Part shown: positions 1-6,787 of the stretch, piece by piece
Layout of the letters: the number at the start of each line of letters is the position of its first letter
Numbering within the stretch: position 1 is the stretch's first letter
NCBI GenBank assembly: GCA_016208665.1
Contig: JACQXT010000047.1
Coordinates: forward strand, 1-6,787
Direction: 5' to 3'
From: Chitinivibrionia bacterium
GTDB lineage: Bacteria > Krumholzibacteriota > Krumholzibacteriia > WVZY01
DNA length: 6,787 nt
Program-made: the position numbers and the translations under genes
The notes under the pieces: model-generated
The model's database searches: none
The model's input: the letters and a program-made list of their open reading frames with translations, nothing else
What the model was told of the DNA's origin: nothing

Positions 1-749
1 TCCGCGCGGACAATGGGTTCGAGCCGTCGAACAGCATTCGGCACGGCGAGATAGGATTCGGGGGCATTTATCGTTTTGAAAACAGTCCTGTGCTCGAAAA
101 CATTCGGAGCGACACCAAGGCCGCCCAAAAATATAACTTCGACGGCGTCAGAAAAGACGAGTGGATCAATACAAGCCTGCAGGTAGCGTTCAGAACCGCT
201 CAAACAGCCAACCACACGAATTACATGCGAAGCAACGAACTGTTCCGGGATATCTATTTCGGCGGCATCTGGCAGGCGCACACCTGCGTGAGCACCCAAC
301 CCGTCGAGCAGCTTCAGTTCGGCGGCAACTACAACTACGGCCACCGCATTGCGAGATACGATCTCGTCATGGGCAAGGAAATCAGCTACGGCCTCTGGGC
401 CAACGTGCGCCCGATCAGCCGCCTCCTCGTCTCGAGTTCCTTCTCCCATTTGACAAGCGATCACTTGGAGACAGGGGATGAGCTCTTCTCTCAATCCGTG
501 TTTCGAACGACCATGTCGCTCCAGCTCTCGCGCGAGCTCTCCACCCGCCTCATCGTGCAATACAACGACCGCTGGGATACATGGGATGTCGATCCGCTCA
601 TAACATACCGCCTCAATCCATTTTCGATCTTCTACATCGGTTCGACGCACGATTACCGGGATTTGACGTTCGAAGAGGACGGACAAGACGGCTGGACCCT
701 CACCAGCCGCCAATACTTTCTCAAGCTGCAGTACTTGTTTCAACTGTAG
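1..749 (+). CDS. C-terminal part of a DUF5916-like outer-membrane beta-barrel protein (5' truncated by the window edge)
   Basis: The reading frame is open from the left edge (first whole codon at base 3) to TAG at 747-749, about 248 residues. The GTG at 90 is internal, because coding continues upstream of it without interruption. The sequence alternates polar and hydrophobic residues in short aromatic-rich strands, as outer-membrane barrels do. The tail has conserved-looking elements: a run Y-N-D-R-W-D-T-W-D, then P-L-I-T-Y-R-L-N-P-F-S-I-F-Y-I-G, a H-D-Y turn, and a final strand ending Y-L-F-Q-L. This resembles the end of DUF5916 proteins, which usually have an N-terminal CBM9-like domain followed by a barrel; that N-terminal part lies outside the window. 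The family role is unknown, and an outer-membrane location is inferred. Another TonB-receptor-like or porin-like barrel is possible. Confidence 0.75.
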   Translation, partial: RADNGFEPSNSIRHGEIGFGGIYRFENSPVLENIRSDTKAAQKYNFDGVRKDEWINTSLQVAFRTAQTANHTNYMRSNELFRDIYFGGIWQAHTCVSTQPVEQLQFGGNYNYGHRIARYDLVMGKEISYGLWANVRPISRLLVSSSFSHLTSDHLETGDELFSQSVFRTTMSLQLSRELSTRLIVQYNDRWDTWDVDPLITYRLNPFSIFYIGSTHDYRDLTFEEDGQDGWTLTSRQYFLKLQYLFQL

Positions 750-773
750 GGCGCCTGCCCCGGAAAGCACCAT

Positions 774-794
774 GGTTCTCAGAACCGCGTTTTC
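774..794 (+). terminator. weak terminator-like hairpin downstream of the DUF5916-like gene
   Basis: GGTTC (774-778) and GAACC (782-786) form a perfect 5-bp stem around TCA, followed after GCG by TTTT. It lies 25 bases after the TAG, the right place for an intrinsic terminator. The stem is short and the U-tract is brief and offset, so termination may be inefficient or the structure may be chance. Confidence 0.3.
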
Positions 795-823
795 TCCGCG
801 CTATCCCGCGCCGTATATTATTC

Positions 824-853
824 TTTACTTAGACCTGCCGGGCACCGTATACT
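824..853 (+). promoter_or_regulatory. candidate sigma70-type promoter for the protease-kinase unit
   Basis: TTTACT (824-829, 4 of 6 to TTGACA) and TATACT (848-853, 5 of 6 to TATAAT) are separated by 18 bases. An AT-rich stretch lies directly upstream, which could act as an UP element. Transcription from here would give a leader of about 170 bases before the protease ATG. The -10 box at 926 is a competing candidate. Confidence 0.4.
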
Positions 854-891
854 TGATCGCACAGAGCAACGGGGAGGGGCGCGGCTCATGG

Positions 892-913
892 CTTTTTCCC
901 TCCCTTTTTCCCT
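892..913 (+). repeat. two direct copies of a 10-base pyrimidine tract
   Basis: CTTTTTCCCT occurs at 892-901 and again at 904-913, a 12-base period. It sits just upstream of a perfect TATAAT, in the spacer and -35 region of that candidate promoter. It could be a binding site or a simple slippage product; nothing in the sequence decides which. Confidence 0.5.
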
Positions 914-925
914 ATCCCTGCGAGC

Positions 926-931
926 TATAAT
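926..931 (+). promoter_or_regulatory. perfect TATAAT -10 box in the protease leader
   Basis: TATAAT matches the sigma70 -10 consensus exactly and lies about 100 bases before the protease start. There is no good -35 hexamer 16-18 bases upstream, where a pyrimidine tract occurs, and no extended-10 TG. It would need an activator or may be inactive. Confidence 0.3.
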
Positions 932-1019
932 GCGCTTGAGAAGCGCTCGTGCGGTCTTCTGCATAAGCATCTCGGCGATTCCCACCGGACTGCCTCGACG
1001 TTTAGGAACGCACTGAGAC

Positions 1020-1026
1020 AAGGAGG
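1020..1026 (+). promoter_or_regulatory. strong ribosome binding site of the protease gene
   Basis: AAGGAGG matches the anti-Shine-Dalgarno consensus and ends 6 bases before ATG 1033, which fixes the start of the protease gene. Confidence 0.85.
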
Positions 1027-1032
1027 TCCGAT

Positions 1033-2466
1033 ATGGGAAGAGCAACCCTGCCGATTCTCATAGCACTCGCGATCATTATTTTTAATCCTCCCGGCATACC
1101 ATCCCAACCCCCCATAGTGCCCGGCAGAGGCAATTCTTCGGAAGAGATTCAACAATTGAAGCGGCAATACATCAAGCTGCGCACGGAGTTGAAGAGCAGA
1201 AGGATGTTGAAATCGATCCTCGAAGTCGATGCGAATGTCGATCTCAGGTACATTGCGAGCCAATACGGTTTGCAAAGGCTTCCCGAGTTCACTAACCTGT
1301 CGGACGAGCAGATCTCGGCGCATCTGCAAGATCTTGAACACGAGTTCCACATCAGACCGTTGATATATGGAAGCGACGATCTCGAAGAAATCTACCGGGA
1401 ACCGCCCGATGACCCTGCTACTAACATTCCGTTCGTTACGGATGATCGAGTTCTCAAAGCCTCGAAATCCGTCGTCGCAATCATAAGCAAAGAGGTTATG
1501 GTGCCGAATGGCGATTCGTGGACGCTCACAACGATTCCGCTCACCCAGGTACTGAGCGGCACTCAACAGCTCTGCGATTTCGACTGCTTTTTCAACGCTC
1601 AGTGCGCCGATGTGAGGGGTACGGGGTTCCTCGTGGAAGATCAAGTCATAGCTACCGCCGGCCATCTGGTTCAGGTCGGTGTGAACGGCTACGCCGACTG
1701 GCTCGAATCCGTGTATTTCGTGTTCGAATACGTGATGGAAGCGGAAGGCCGGATCAAGACGAGCTTCAAGGCGGACGAGGTGTATAGAGGCATCGAAGTG
1801 CTCGCGGATCATTCATCGGAGGGAGCCGATTGGGCTCTCATAAAGCTCGATCGCCTCGTGACGGGCCGCGATCCGCTTTTATGCCGCAAGTACGGCAAGG
1901 CGGATGAGAATAATGACGTCTACATGCTGGGGCATCCGCACGGCATGCCGATGAAGTACTCAGGCCCCGGAAGGATTCTCGATAACGACCCATGCCATTA
2001 CTTTCTGAGCGACCTCGATGCCCATCCGTATAACTCGGGTTCTCCGGTGTTCAATGCATACGACAACCAGGTCGAAGGCATTTTGGCGCGGGACGCGGGA
2101 AACTTCGCCGAATTCTGCGAATGCTATGCTACTGCGGTATACAACTCGCAAATGGGAACAGCCGGTGTCGAGGTGACGCGCAGCGTACTCTTCAAACGGT
2201 GTCTCGAATGGCCCGATCATATCTTCATCGAAAGCACGGTTCCGACCGCGATAGTCAAGGTGACGACAAGCGACGGCTCGGAATTCCTGGCTCCTATACC
2301 GGTTGGCACCGCCCCGGTTGAGCTGCCGTATTCCGATATGGGCGTGCTCCTGCTGGGAAACATAGACGAGTGCTGGATACCGTATTTCCCCCTGCCCGGG
2401 GAGTTGTGGAAGGTCGTGCCGAGTTCCTATGCAGGCATGAATGTCATGGAAAAGGTATGTGAATGA
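1033..2466 (+). CDS. exported trypsin/V8-fold serine protease, 477 residues
   Basis: Start ATG 1033 is set by the AAGGAGG ribosome site; stop is TGA 2464-2466. Residues 5-18 are a hydrophobic stretch consistent with a signal peptide or N-terminal anchor. Residues 36-110 look helical and charged. The protease domain spans roughly 140-390. His211 lies in A-T-A-G-H-L after G-T-G-F-L-V, Asp266 in A-D-W-A-L-I-K-L, and Ser335 in N-S-G-S-P-V-F-N, the V8/glutamyl-endopeptidase style of the GDSGGP motif. All three catalytic residues are present, so activity is likely. There are ten cysteines (for example 181, 185, 191, 362, 364), which suggests disulfides outside the cytoplasm. Residues 395-440 weakly resemble a PEGA domain (P-V-G-T-A-P-V-E-L). 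The stop overlaps the kinase ATG as ATGA, implying translational coupling. The substrate is unknown. Confidence 0.85.
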   Translation: MGRATLPILIALAIIIFNPPGIPSQPPIVPGRGNSSEEIQQLKRQYIKLRTELKSRRMLKSILEVDANVDLRYIASQYGLQRLPEFTNLSDEQISAHLQDLEHEFHIRPLIYGSDDLEEIYREPPDDPATNIPFVTDDRVLKASKSVVAIISKEVMVPNGDSWTLTTIPLTQVLSGTQQLCDFDCFFNAQCADVRGTGFLVEDQVIATAGHLVQVGVNGYADWLESVYFVFEYVMEAEGRIKTSFKADEVYRGIEVLADHSSEGADWALIKLDRLVTGRDPLLCRKYGKADENNDVYMLGHPHGMPMKYSGPGRILDNDPCHYFLSDLDAHPYNSGSPVFNAYDNQVEGILARDAGNFAEFCECYATAVYNSQMGTAGVEVTRSVLFKRCLEWPDHIFIESTVPTAIVKVTTSDGSEFLAPIPVGTAPVELPYSDMGVLLLGNIDECWIPYFPLPGELWKVVPSSYAGMNVMEKVCE

Positions 2467-4694
2467 TCGGAAAAACGATTTCTCACTACCGCATCGTCGA
2501 ACGAATCGGCTCGGGCGCGATGGGCGAGGTCTACAAGGCGGACGACCTGTCCCTGCAGCGCCCCGTCGCGCTCAAGTTCCTGTCAGAGGAACTCACGAGC
2601 GAAGTGCTACTACGAAGGGAAGAGCATCCGGGAACTCCTTCGCGAAGGTCCGCTGCCGGCCGGCGTCGCGCTCGAGTACGCGCTGGGAATAGCCGACGGC
2701 CTCGACACGGCCCACCGCAAAGGCATCATGCACCGCGACATCAAACCAGCCAACATCGTAGTGACCGGAGACGGGGTCGCGAAAATTCTCGACTTCGGCC
2801 TCGCTAAACTCACGGGACGCTCGAAGGTGACAAAAGCCGGCGCCTCGATGGGCACGCTCGGCTACATGTCTCCGGAGCAAGTGAGAGGCGAGACCCTCGA
2901 TCATCGCACCGATATCTTCTCTCTGGGCGCGTTGCTCTATGAAATGCTGACGGGGATCCCGCCGTTCGCAGCCGATAACGAGGCCGCCATAATTTATAAA
3001 CTCTTGAACGTCGAACCCGTCCCTCCGCGCGCGCACCGCCCCGATCTTCCGGATCGCATAACGGCTGTCCTCGCGAAAGCGATGGCGAAGAATTCCGACG
3101 AGCGCTACCGGGCGATGTAGGAGTTCCGGGACGATCTGCTCGGTATCCTGCGCGAAATCTCGCCCGGGCGCCTCGCCCGTTTCAAGAAGCTGCGCGCATC
3201 GAGCGCCGGCCGCACCGTTCGGAACATTCGCTTTGCCGCGGCGGGGCTCGTCGTCGCCGTCCTCGCGGCCGGGGCGATCAACCGGCGCACCATAAGCGGT
3301 TTTCTTGGATTGGGCGGGCTCGGCGAACACAAGGGGATCGCCGTTTTGCCCCTCAACATAACGAGCGCGCGGTTTGAGGCTGCGGCCTTCGGAGCCGGTC
3401 TCGCCAACGAGCTTGCAGGGCGCATTCAGAAACTAGCCGCATACGACGCGAATCTCTGGGTAGTTCCTCCGGATCTGGTCAAGAAGAAAGGTGTTCTCGA
3501 TCCGCGCCGAGCCGGGAAATCCTTCGGTGTGGACGCAATCCTCACCGGCTCGCTCGATGATGCGCCCGACAACTACAGCCTGCGATTGCGCCTCCTTGAC
3601 TCCCGAACTCTCGACCGCATCGAAGAAATCCGGCTTTCCGCGGGGACGCGGGAACCGTGGCACGCAGACTTGAATCGGCGTCTTGCCGGTCTTCTCGACG
3701 TCGATCTCGATTCTTCGGCCCTCGAAGCCGCCGCCCGAGGCTGTTCCCTCATTCCCGGGGCATTCGATTCATACATCGTGGGTCTCGGTTACCTGTGGAT
3801 CGAAGAGGGAGCAGCGCTCGATTCAGCGGCCGCTGCATTCGAAGCGGCAATCTCCCGGGATTCGTCGTTTTGCGACGCCAGGGTGGGGTACGCCCACGCA
3901 CAGTTTCTCAAAGCCGAACAGACGAACGATACTCTTCTTGCCGAGAAGGCTTTGACCTCCTGCCGGCGATCGCTCGAACTCGACAGCGCAAACGCCGCCG
4001 CATCGATCATGCTCGGAAACATACTATCGAGCCGAAACAAAAAGGAAGAGGCGCTCGCGATGTTCGAGCGGGCAATATCCCTCTCCCCTCGAGATCCCGA
4101 GGCGCGGCGGCTCCACGCGTGGACACAGTTGGAACTCGGCCGTTACGAGAAGGCGGAGAACGCCTACCAGGCGCTCATCGCGGTGAATCCCGGATACTGG
4201 GGCGGATATGAGAGCCTCGGATATCTCTACTATGTCATGGGGCGATATCAAGACGCCGTGGTTCAATTCGAACGGGTCGGCGAACTCGCCCCCGATCATG
4301 CGCCGACGTACAATTATCTGGGCGCCTTGTATTACATCCTGGAACGCTGGGAGGAAGCGACACGATTGTTCGAAAAATCCTTTGCGCTCGGGAAAAACTA
4401 CGAAGCTTGCGCGAACCTCGGCAGTACTATTCTGTTATCCAGCCCGATTCCGCGCTGCGCTATATCGAAAAGGCTTTGGCTCTCGATAGAGAAAGTGCCG
4501 TCGTGCTCTATCGCGCGGCGGCGGTTTATGAAAGAATCGGAGCGAGGACGAGAGCGCTCGTGCTGTTGGGAGACGCGATTGAGAAGGGATATTCCATAAA
4601 AGAAATAGCGCATGAACGTGAGCTTGAGGAACTGCGGAAGGATCCGCGGTACGAGTTTCTCATCGCTGAAAAGGCGCGGCCGGCTACGGGGTAG
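2463..4694 (+). pseudogene. disrupted transmembrane Ser/Thr protein kinase with TolB/FlgO-like and TPR domains
   Basis: ATG 2463 overlaps the protease stop (ATGA), with GGAAAAGG at 2448-2455 as a ribosome site. The N-lobe has the glycine loop I-G-S-G-A-M-G-E-V and invariant Lys38 in V-A-L-K-F-L. After about residue 47 the sequence jumps (bases 2600-2608) to C-Y-Y-E-G-K-S in another frame, losing about 40 residues that normally hold the alphaC Glu and gatekeeper. The rest keeps H-R-D-I-K-P-A-N (Asp codon 2737), DFG (2791) and the S-P-E-Q segment. TAG at 3118-3120 interrupts the frame, but coding continues in phase through a juxtamembrane stretch, a TM helix (about 3232-3282), a TolB/FlgO-like domain (about 3334-3640) and TPRs (about 3750-4650). 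Near 4422-4428 the frame shifts again, ending at TAG 4692. The intact parent would be a PknB-type kinase with an extracytoplasmic TPR region. The fragments look conserved, so either recent decay or assembly error is possible. Confidence 0.8.
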
Positions 4695-4719
4695 AACGCC
4701 GCCTCGGTCAATACACGGC

Positions 4720-4753
4720 ACCTCCCCGGCCGGCACAACACTCGAGAGGAGGT
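4720..4753 (+). promoter_or_regulatory. ribosome binding site with a complementary upstream hexamer (possible RBS-masking hairpin)
   Basis: GAGGAGG at 4746-4752 ends 6 bases before ATG 4759 and fixes the start of the small exported protein. ACCTCC at 4720-4725 is exactly complementary to GGAGGT at 4748-4753, across a 22-base loop that contains the self-complementary CCGGCCGG. If it forms, the stem would cover the ribosome site. The ribosome site itself is clear; the hairpin is speculative. Confidence 0.5.
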
Positions 4754-4758
4754 ACAAA

Positions 4759-5241
4759 ATGTACAAGCGCTTCAAAGCCGTTGCCGCAGCGAGCATGATC
4801 CTGTTGTTGATCCTGCTGTCCGCATACGGAGGCGGCACAGGGTGTAACGGCAGCGACAAGCCGGATACCGTGTATGTTCACGATACCGTTTTCGTTGCCA
4901 CGGGGACTCAGGATCAGACACCCCCTTACGGTGTCGAACACCATATCTACGTAACGAGAGACGGTCAGCGTTGCAAGATCGCCGATGCCAACGACAACAC
5001 GGAAATTGCGGTGAATCCGCAGGATTTGGTCACATGGCACAATGAATACGGCTCGGACGTCCAACTCAACTTCGGCGGCTCGGCACGGCTGTTCGGCGTG
5101 CTCAAGGCAATTGTCTATGCTGACGGTCCGCCGCTCTCACTGGCTGTCCGGCCGGATGCGGAAGCCACCAGACACGGATATCAAGGCAACTGCGGCGCCA
5201 CCGAACCGCCGCCCGTGATCATCGTCAATCCGCCGAATTAA
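4759..5241 (+). CDS. small exported protein of unknown function, possible cupredoxin-like fold
   Basis: 160 residues. ATG 4759 is chosen for its GAGGAGG ribosome site; the frame is open further upstream, but only across the end of the kinase remains. Residues 4-6 are basic and 7-23 strongly hydrophobic, a typical signal peptide. G-T-G-C29 follows as an imperfect lipobox, so a lipoprotein is possible. Residues 36-46 contain D-T-V-Y-V-H-D-T-V-F-V, a repeat style I associate with envelope proteins of FCB-group bacteria. Residues 82-105 (E-I-A-V-N-P-Q-D-L-V-T-W-H-N) resemble the 'GD.V.W.N' strand of cupredoxin-like domains. The end, with L-S-L-A-V-R-P-D-A then Y-Q-G-N-C and V-I-I-V-N-P, also fits a small beta sandwich. 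A full set of copper ligands is not evident. It lies 64 bases after the kinase remains and ahead of a strong terminator, probably as the last gene of the unit. Confidence 0.75.
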   Translation: MYKRFKAVAAASMILLLILLSAYGGGTGCNGSDKPDTVYVHDTVFVATGTQDQTPPYGVEHHIYVTRDGQRCKIADANDNTEIAVNPQDLVTWHNEYGSDVQLNFGGSARLFGVLKAIVYADGPPLSLAVRPDAEATRHGYQGNCGATEPPPVIIVNPPN

Positions 5242-5295
5242 CGGCCGCCGGCTTTTTCTGCCCGACGATACTATAGGACGAACCCGTTCATTCGA

Positions 5296-5331
5296 CGCGC
5301 GCGGATGTTGAGCATCCGCGCGCGTTTATTT
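5296..5331 (+). terminator. strong intrinsic terminator after the small exported protein
   Basis: CGCGCGCGGATG (5296-5307) and CATCCGCGCGCG (5313-5324) form a perfect 12-bp GC-rich stem with the 5-base loop TTGAG, followed by TTTATTT (5325-5331). It lies 54 bases after the TAA and closes the protease-kinase-small protein unit. The 5' side has no run that would act as a U-tract for the other strand. Confidence 0.9.
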
Positions 5332-5345
5332 GTCCAAGGATTGCA

Positions 5346-5373
5346 TTGACTCCATCGCACGCTCCGTTATAAC
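5346..5373 (+). promoter_or_regulatory. sigma70-type promoter of the FG-GAP gene
   Basis: TTGACT (5346-5351, 5 of 6) and TATAAC (5368-5373, 5 of 6) are separated by 16 bases. The site lies just after the terminator and about 90 bases before the FG-GAP start, so this gene probably begins its own transcription unit. Confidence 0.65.
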
Positions 5374-5384
5374 GTTTCAATCGA

Positions 5385-5411
5385 TGCGGCCGAGCCGTCA
5401 CGGCAGCCGCA
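5385..5411 (+). promoter_or_regulatory. GC-rich hairpin in the predicted 5' leader of the FG-GAP gene
   Basis: TGCGGC (5385-5390) pairs with GCCGCA (5406-5411), and inside it GCCG (5394-5397) pairs with CGGC (5401-5404) around TCA. The interrupted 10-bp hairpin would sit at the very start of a transcript from the 5346-5373 promoter. It has no following U-tract, so it is not a terminator. It could stabilise the 5' end or be chance. Confidence 0.35.
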
Positions 5412-5465
5412 GAATCATGATTGCCGAAGAAAACCGAACCGCACCATCAGAACGGGGGAATGAAC

Positions 5466-6787
5466 ATGCTTCCGCCTTTAATCTCACGGAGGGCCGCTGC
5501 ACCTGAGGGCTGCGCTGCTCCGATCGAACGCTTGGCCGCGCGCATCGCAGGAATCGCGTGCCCCCTGATCATCGTTCTCTTTCACCTGGCCATGTCCGCG
5601 GAATGCGCCCGGGCCTACGATCTCGTCGGCTCCCATCAAAAGATCAGCTACTGGCAGGGCGGTTTCGCCCCTGCAGACACGCTCCACAACAATGATCATT
5701 TCGGCACCGGCATCGCCCACGTGGGTGATCTCGACGGCGACGGAACGGAGGACATCGCCGTAACGGCGCCGGACGACGATGACGGAGGCAACGACCGCGG
5801 GGCGGTCTACATCCTGTTCTTGAACCCTGATCAAAGCGTGCGGAGCCGCCAGAAAATCAGCGATACCCAAGGCAACTTCGACGGCACTCTCGACGACGGC
5901 GATAATTTCGGGATTTCGATCGCGGCGCTGGGCGATCATGACGGGGACGGCGCGGAAGACATCGTCGTGGGGACATCGAGCGATGACGACGGCGGCCCGG
6001 CGCGCGGAGCCGTCCGCATTCTGTTTCTGAACACCGACGGCACCGTCAAGAACCACCAGAAGATCAGCGACCTGTACGGCAATTTCACCGGCATACTCGA
6101 CGATAACGACAACTTCGGACGGGCGATCGCCTCCGTGGGAGACCTGGACGGCGACGGCACGGGCGATATCGCGGTGGGGGCATATCGAGACGACGACGGC
6201 GGCACGGACAGGGGAGCTGTCTGGGTGCTTTTTCTGAACGCGGACGGCACTGTCAAAAGCTACCAGAAGATCAGCAACACGGAAGGTAATTTCACCGGCG
6301 TTCTCGACGATGTGGATCACTTCAGCCGATCGATCGTATCTCCGGGAGACATAGACGGAGATGCCGTGCAGGACATGGCTGTCGGGGCTTATTTCGACGA
6401 CGACGGAGGCACGAACCGGGGAGCCGTGTGGATACTCTTCATGAACTCGAACGGCACCGTCAAGAGCCACCGGAAGATCAGCAGCACGGAAGGCGCTTTC
6501 GGGGGCGAGCTCAATGACTACGATTATTTCGGACGTTCAGTCGCCGCGCCGGGTGACCTCGACGAGGATTCCACCCCTGACCTGGTCGTCGCTGCCTACT
6601 GGGATGACGACGGCGGCGCCAACCGGGGCGCTCTCTGGGTGCTCTTCCTGACCGACTCGGGAACCGTAGAGAGCTTCCAGAAGATCAGCGATACCGAAGG
6701 AAATTTCACCGGGACGCTCGACAATAACGACTACTTCGGCAGCGCAACCGAATCTCTGGGCGATCTGGACGGCGACGGCGCCGACGA
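5466..6787 (+). CDS. exported FG-GAP (integrin-alpha-like beta-propeller) repeat protein, 3' end beyond the window
   Basis: The frame is open from ATG 5466 to the right edge, about 440 residues, with no stop. GGGGGA at 5454-5459 lies 6 bases before this ATG. An in-frame ATG at 5460 would abut the ribosome site and is less likely. Residues 27-45 are hydrophobic and A-R-A50 gives a signal peptidase I site; the n-region is unusually long. From residue 58 there are five full blades and one cut blade of about 69 residues. Each has a Q-K-I-S start, F-G, a calcium-loop motif of the D-x-D-G-D-G-x-x-D type, D-D-D-G-G and R-G-A-V-x-x-L-F. FG-GAP repeats fold as calcium-binding propeller blades, usually seven per propeller, so more blades probably follow. 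Units 4 and 5 have weakened loops (D-I-D-G-D-A and D-L-D-E-D-S). A surface or extracellular role is inferred; the ligand is unknown. Confidence 0.9.
   Translation, partial: MLPPLISRRAAAPEGCAAPIERLAARIAGIACPLIIVLFHLAMSAECARAYDLVGSHQKISYWQGGFAPADTLHNNDHFGTGIAHVGDLDGDGTEDIAVTAPDDDDGGNDRGAVYILFLNPDQSVRSRQKISDTQGNFDGTLDDGDNFGISIAALGDHDGDGAEDIVVGTSSDDDGGPARGAVRILFLNTDGTVKNHQKISDLYGNFTGILDDNDNFGRAIASVGDLDGDGTGDIAVGAYRDDDGGTDRGAVWVLFLNADGTVKSYQKISNTEGNFTGVLDDVDHFSRSIVSPGDIDGDAVQDMAVGAYFDDDGGTNRGAVWILFMNSNGTVKSHRKISSTEGAFGGELNDYDYFGRSVAAPGDLDEDSTPDLVVAAYWDDDGGANRGALWVLFLTDSGTVESFQKISDTEGNFTGTLDNNDYFGSATESLGDLDGDGAD
5637..6787 (+). repeat. tandem 207-base coding repeats (FG-GAP blades)
   Basis: Units begin at the Q-K-I-S (or R-K-I-S) codons at 5637, 5850, 6057, 6264, 6471 and 6678. 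The first unit is 213 bases (71 residues), the next four are exactly 207 bases (69 residues), and the sixth is cut by the window edge. Protein similarity is high but synonymous positions differ between units, so the array is not a fresh DNA duplication. Confidence 0.9.

Noticed and set aside
772..930. 52-residue + strand open frame (ATG 772 to TAA 930) in the protease leader
   Set aside because: It has only a weak ribosome site, overlaps the hairpin and promoter candidates, and has no recognisable signal or domain.
925..1812. 295-residue open frame on the minus strand
   Set aside because: It is antisense to the protease, whose + strand product has a full catalytic triad; the minus frame shows no recognisable domain.
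3118..3120. TAG read as an amino acid (stop-codon recoding)
   Set aside because: TAG also ends the DUF5916-like gene at 747-749 and the shifted kinase frame at 4692-4694, so a general recoding is not supported. The gene has two other lesions, so ordinary inactivation is simpler.
2593..3330. 245-residue open frame on the minus strand
   Set aside because: It is antisense to clear kinase motifs (HRD, DFG, SPEQ) on the + strand and has low-complexity Arg/Ala-rich content typical of a shadow frame.
4420..4432. Programmed ribosomal frameshift in the kinase TPR region
   Set aside because: There is no slippery heptamer or obvious downstream stimulatory structure, and the repeat spacing fits a small deletion better.
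5484..6470. 328-residue open frame on the minus strand
   Set aside because: It lies wholly antisense to the FG-GAP repeats and its internal periodicity mirrors theirs. The + strand frame has the family motifs, signal peptide, ribosome site and promoter.

Overview
The window is moderately GC-rich and holds five protein-coding loci, all on the + strand. The protein families suggest a bacterium of the FCB superphylum or one of its candidate-phylum relatives (Krumholzibacteriota, Eisenbacteria or Latescibacterota type). These are a DUF5916-type outer-membrane barrel C-terminus, a secreted trypsin-like protease, a membrane Ser/Thr kinase with TPRs, a small exported protein with a D-T-V-Y-V-H-D-T-V motif, and a long FG-GAP repeat protein. 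The lineage is inferred from families recalled from memory, without a database search.

Layout. 1-749 is the 3' end of a DUF5916-like gene. 750-1032 is a leader with a weak terminator-like hairpin, two candidate promoters and a short polypyrimidine repeat. 1033-2466 encodes an intact exported trypsin/V8-fold protease with a visible His-Asp-Ser triad and a possible PEGA-like tail. 2463-4694 overlaps the protease stop by 4 bases (ATGA) and is the remains of a Ser/Thr kinase followed by a TM helix, a TolB/FlgO-like domain and TPRs. It carries three separate lesions: an internal deletion with frameshift, an in-frame TAG and a late frameshift. 4759-5241 encodes a 160-residue exported protein with a possible cupredoxin-like domain. 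A strong intrinsic terminator at 5296-5331 closes this transcription unit. A good sigma70-type promoter (5346-5373) then leads into a signal-peptide FG-GAP beta-propeller gene that runs off the right edge and is built on an exact 207-base repeat.

How the genes fit together. Protease, kinase and small exported protein look like one co-directional unit: overlapping stop/start, then a 64-base gap, then a shared terminator. A plausible reading is a membrane signalling kinase with two envelope partners, but the kinase appears inactivated in this copy or damaged by assembly. The flanking DUF5916 and FG-GAP genes are probably independent envelope or surface genes. I saw no tRNA, rRNA, CRISPR array, insertion sequence or attachment site. 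The long minus-strand open frames are shadows of the + strand genes.
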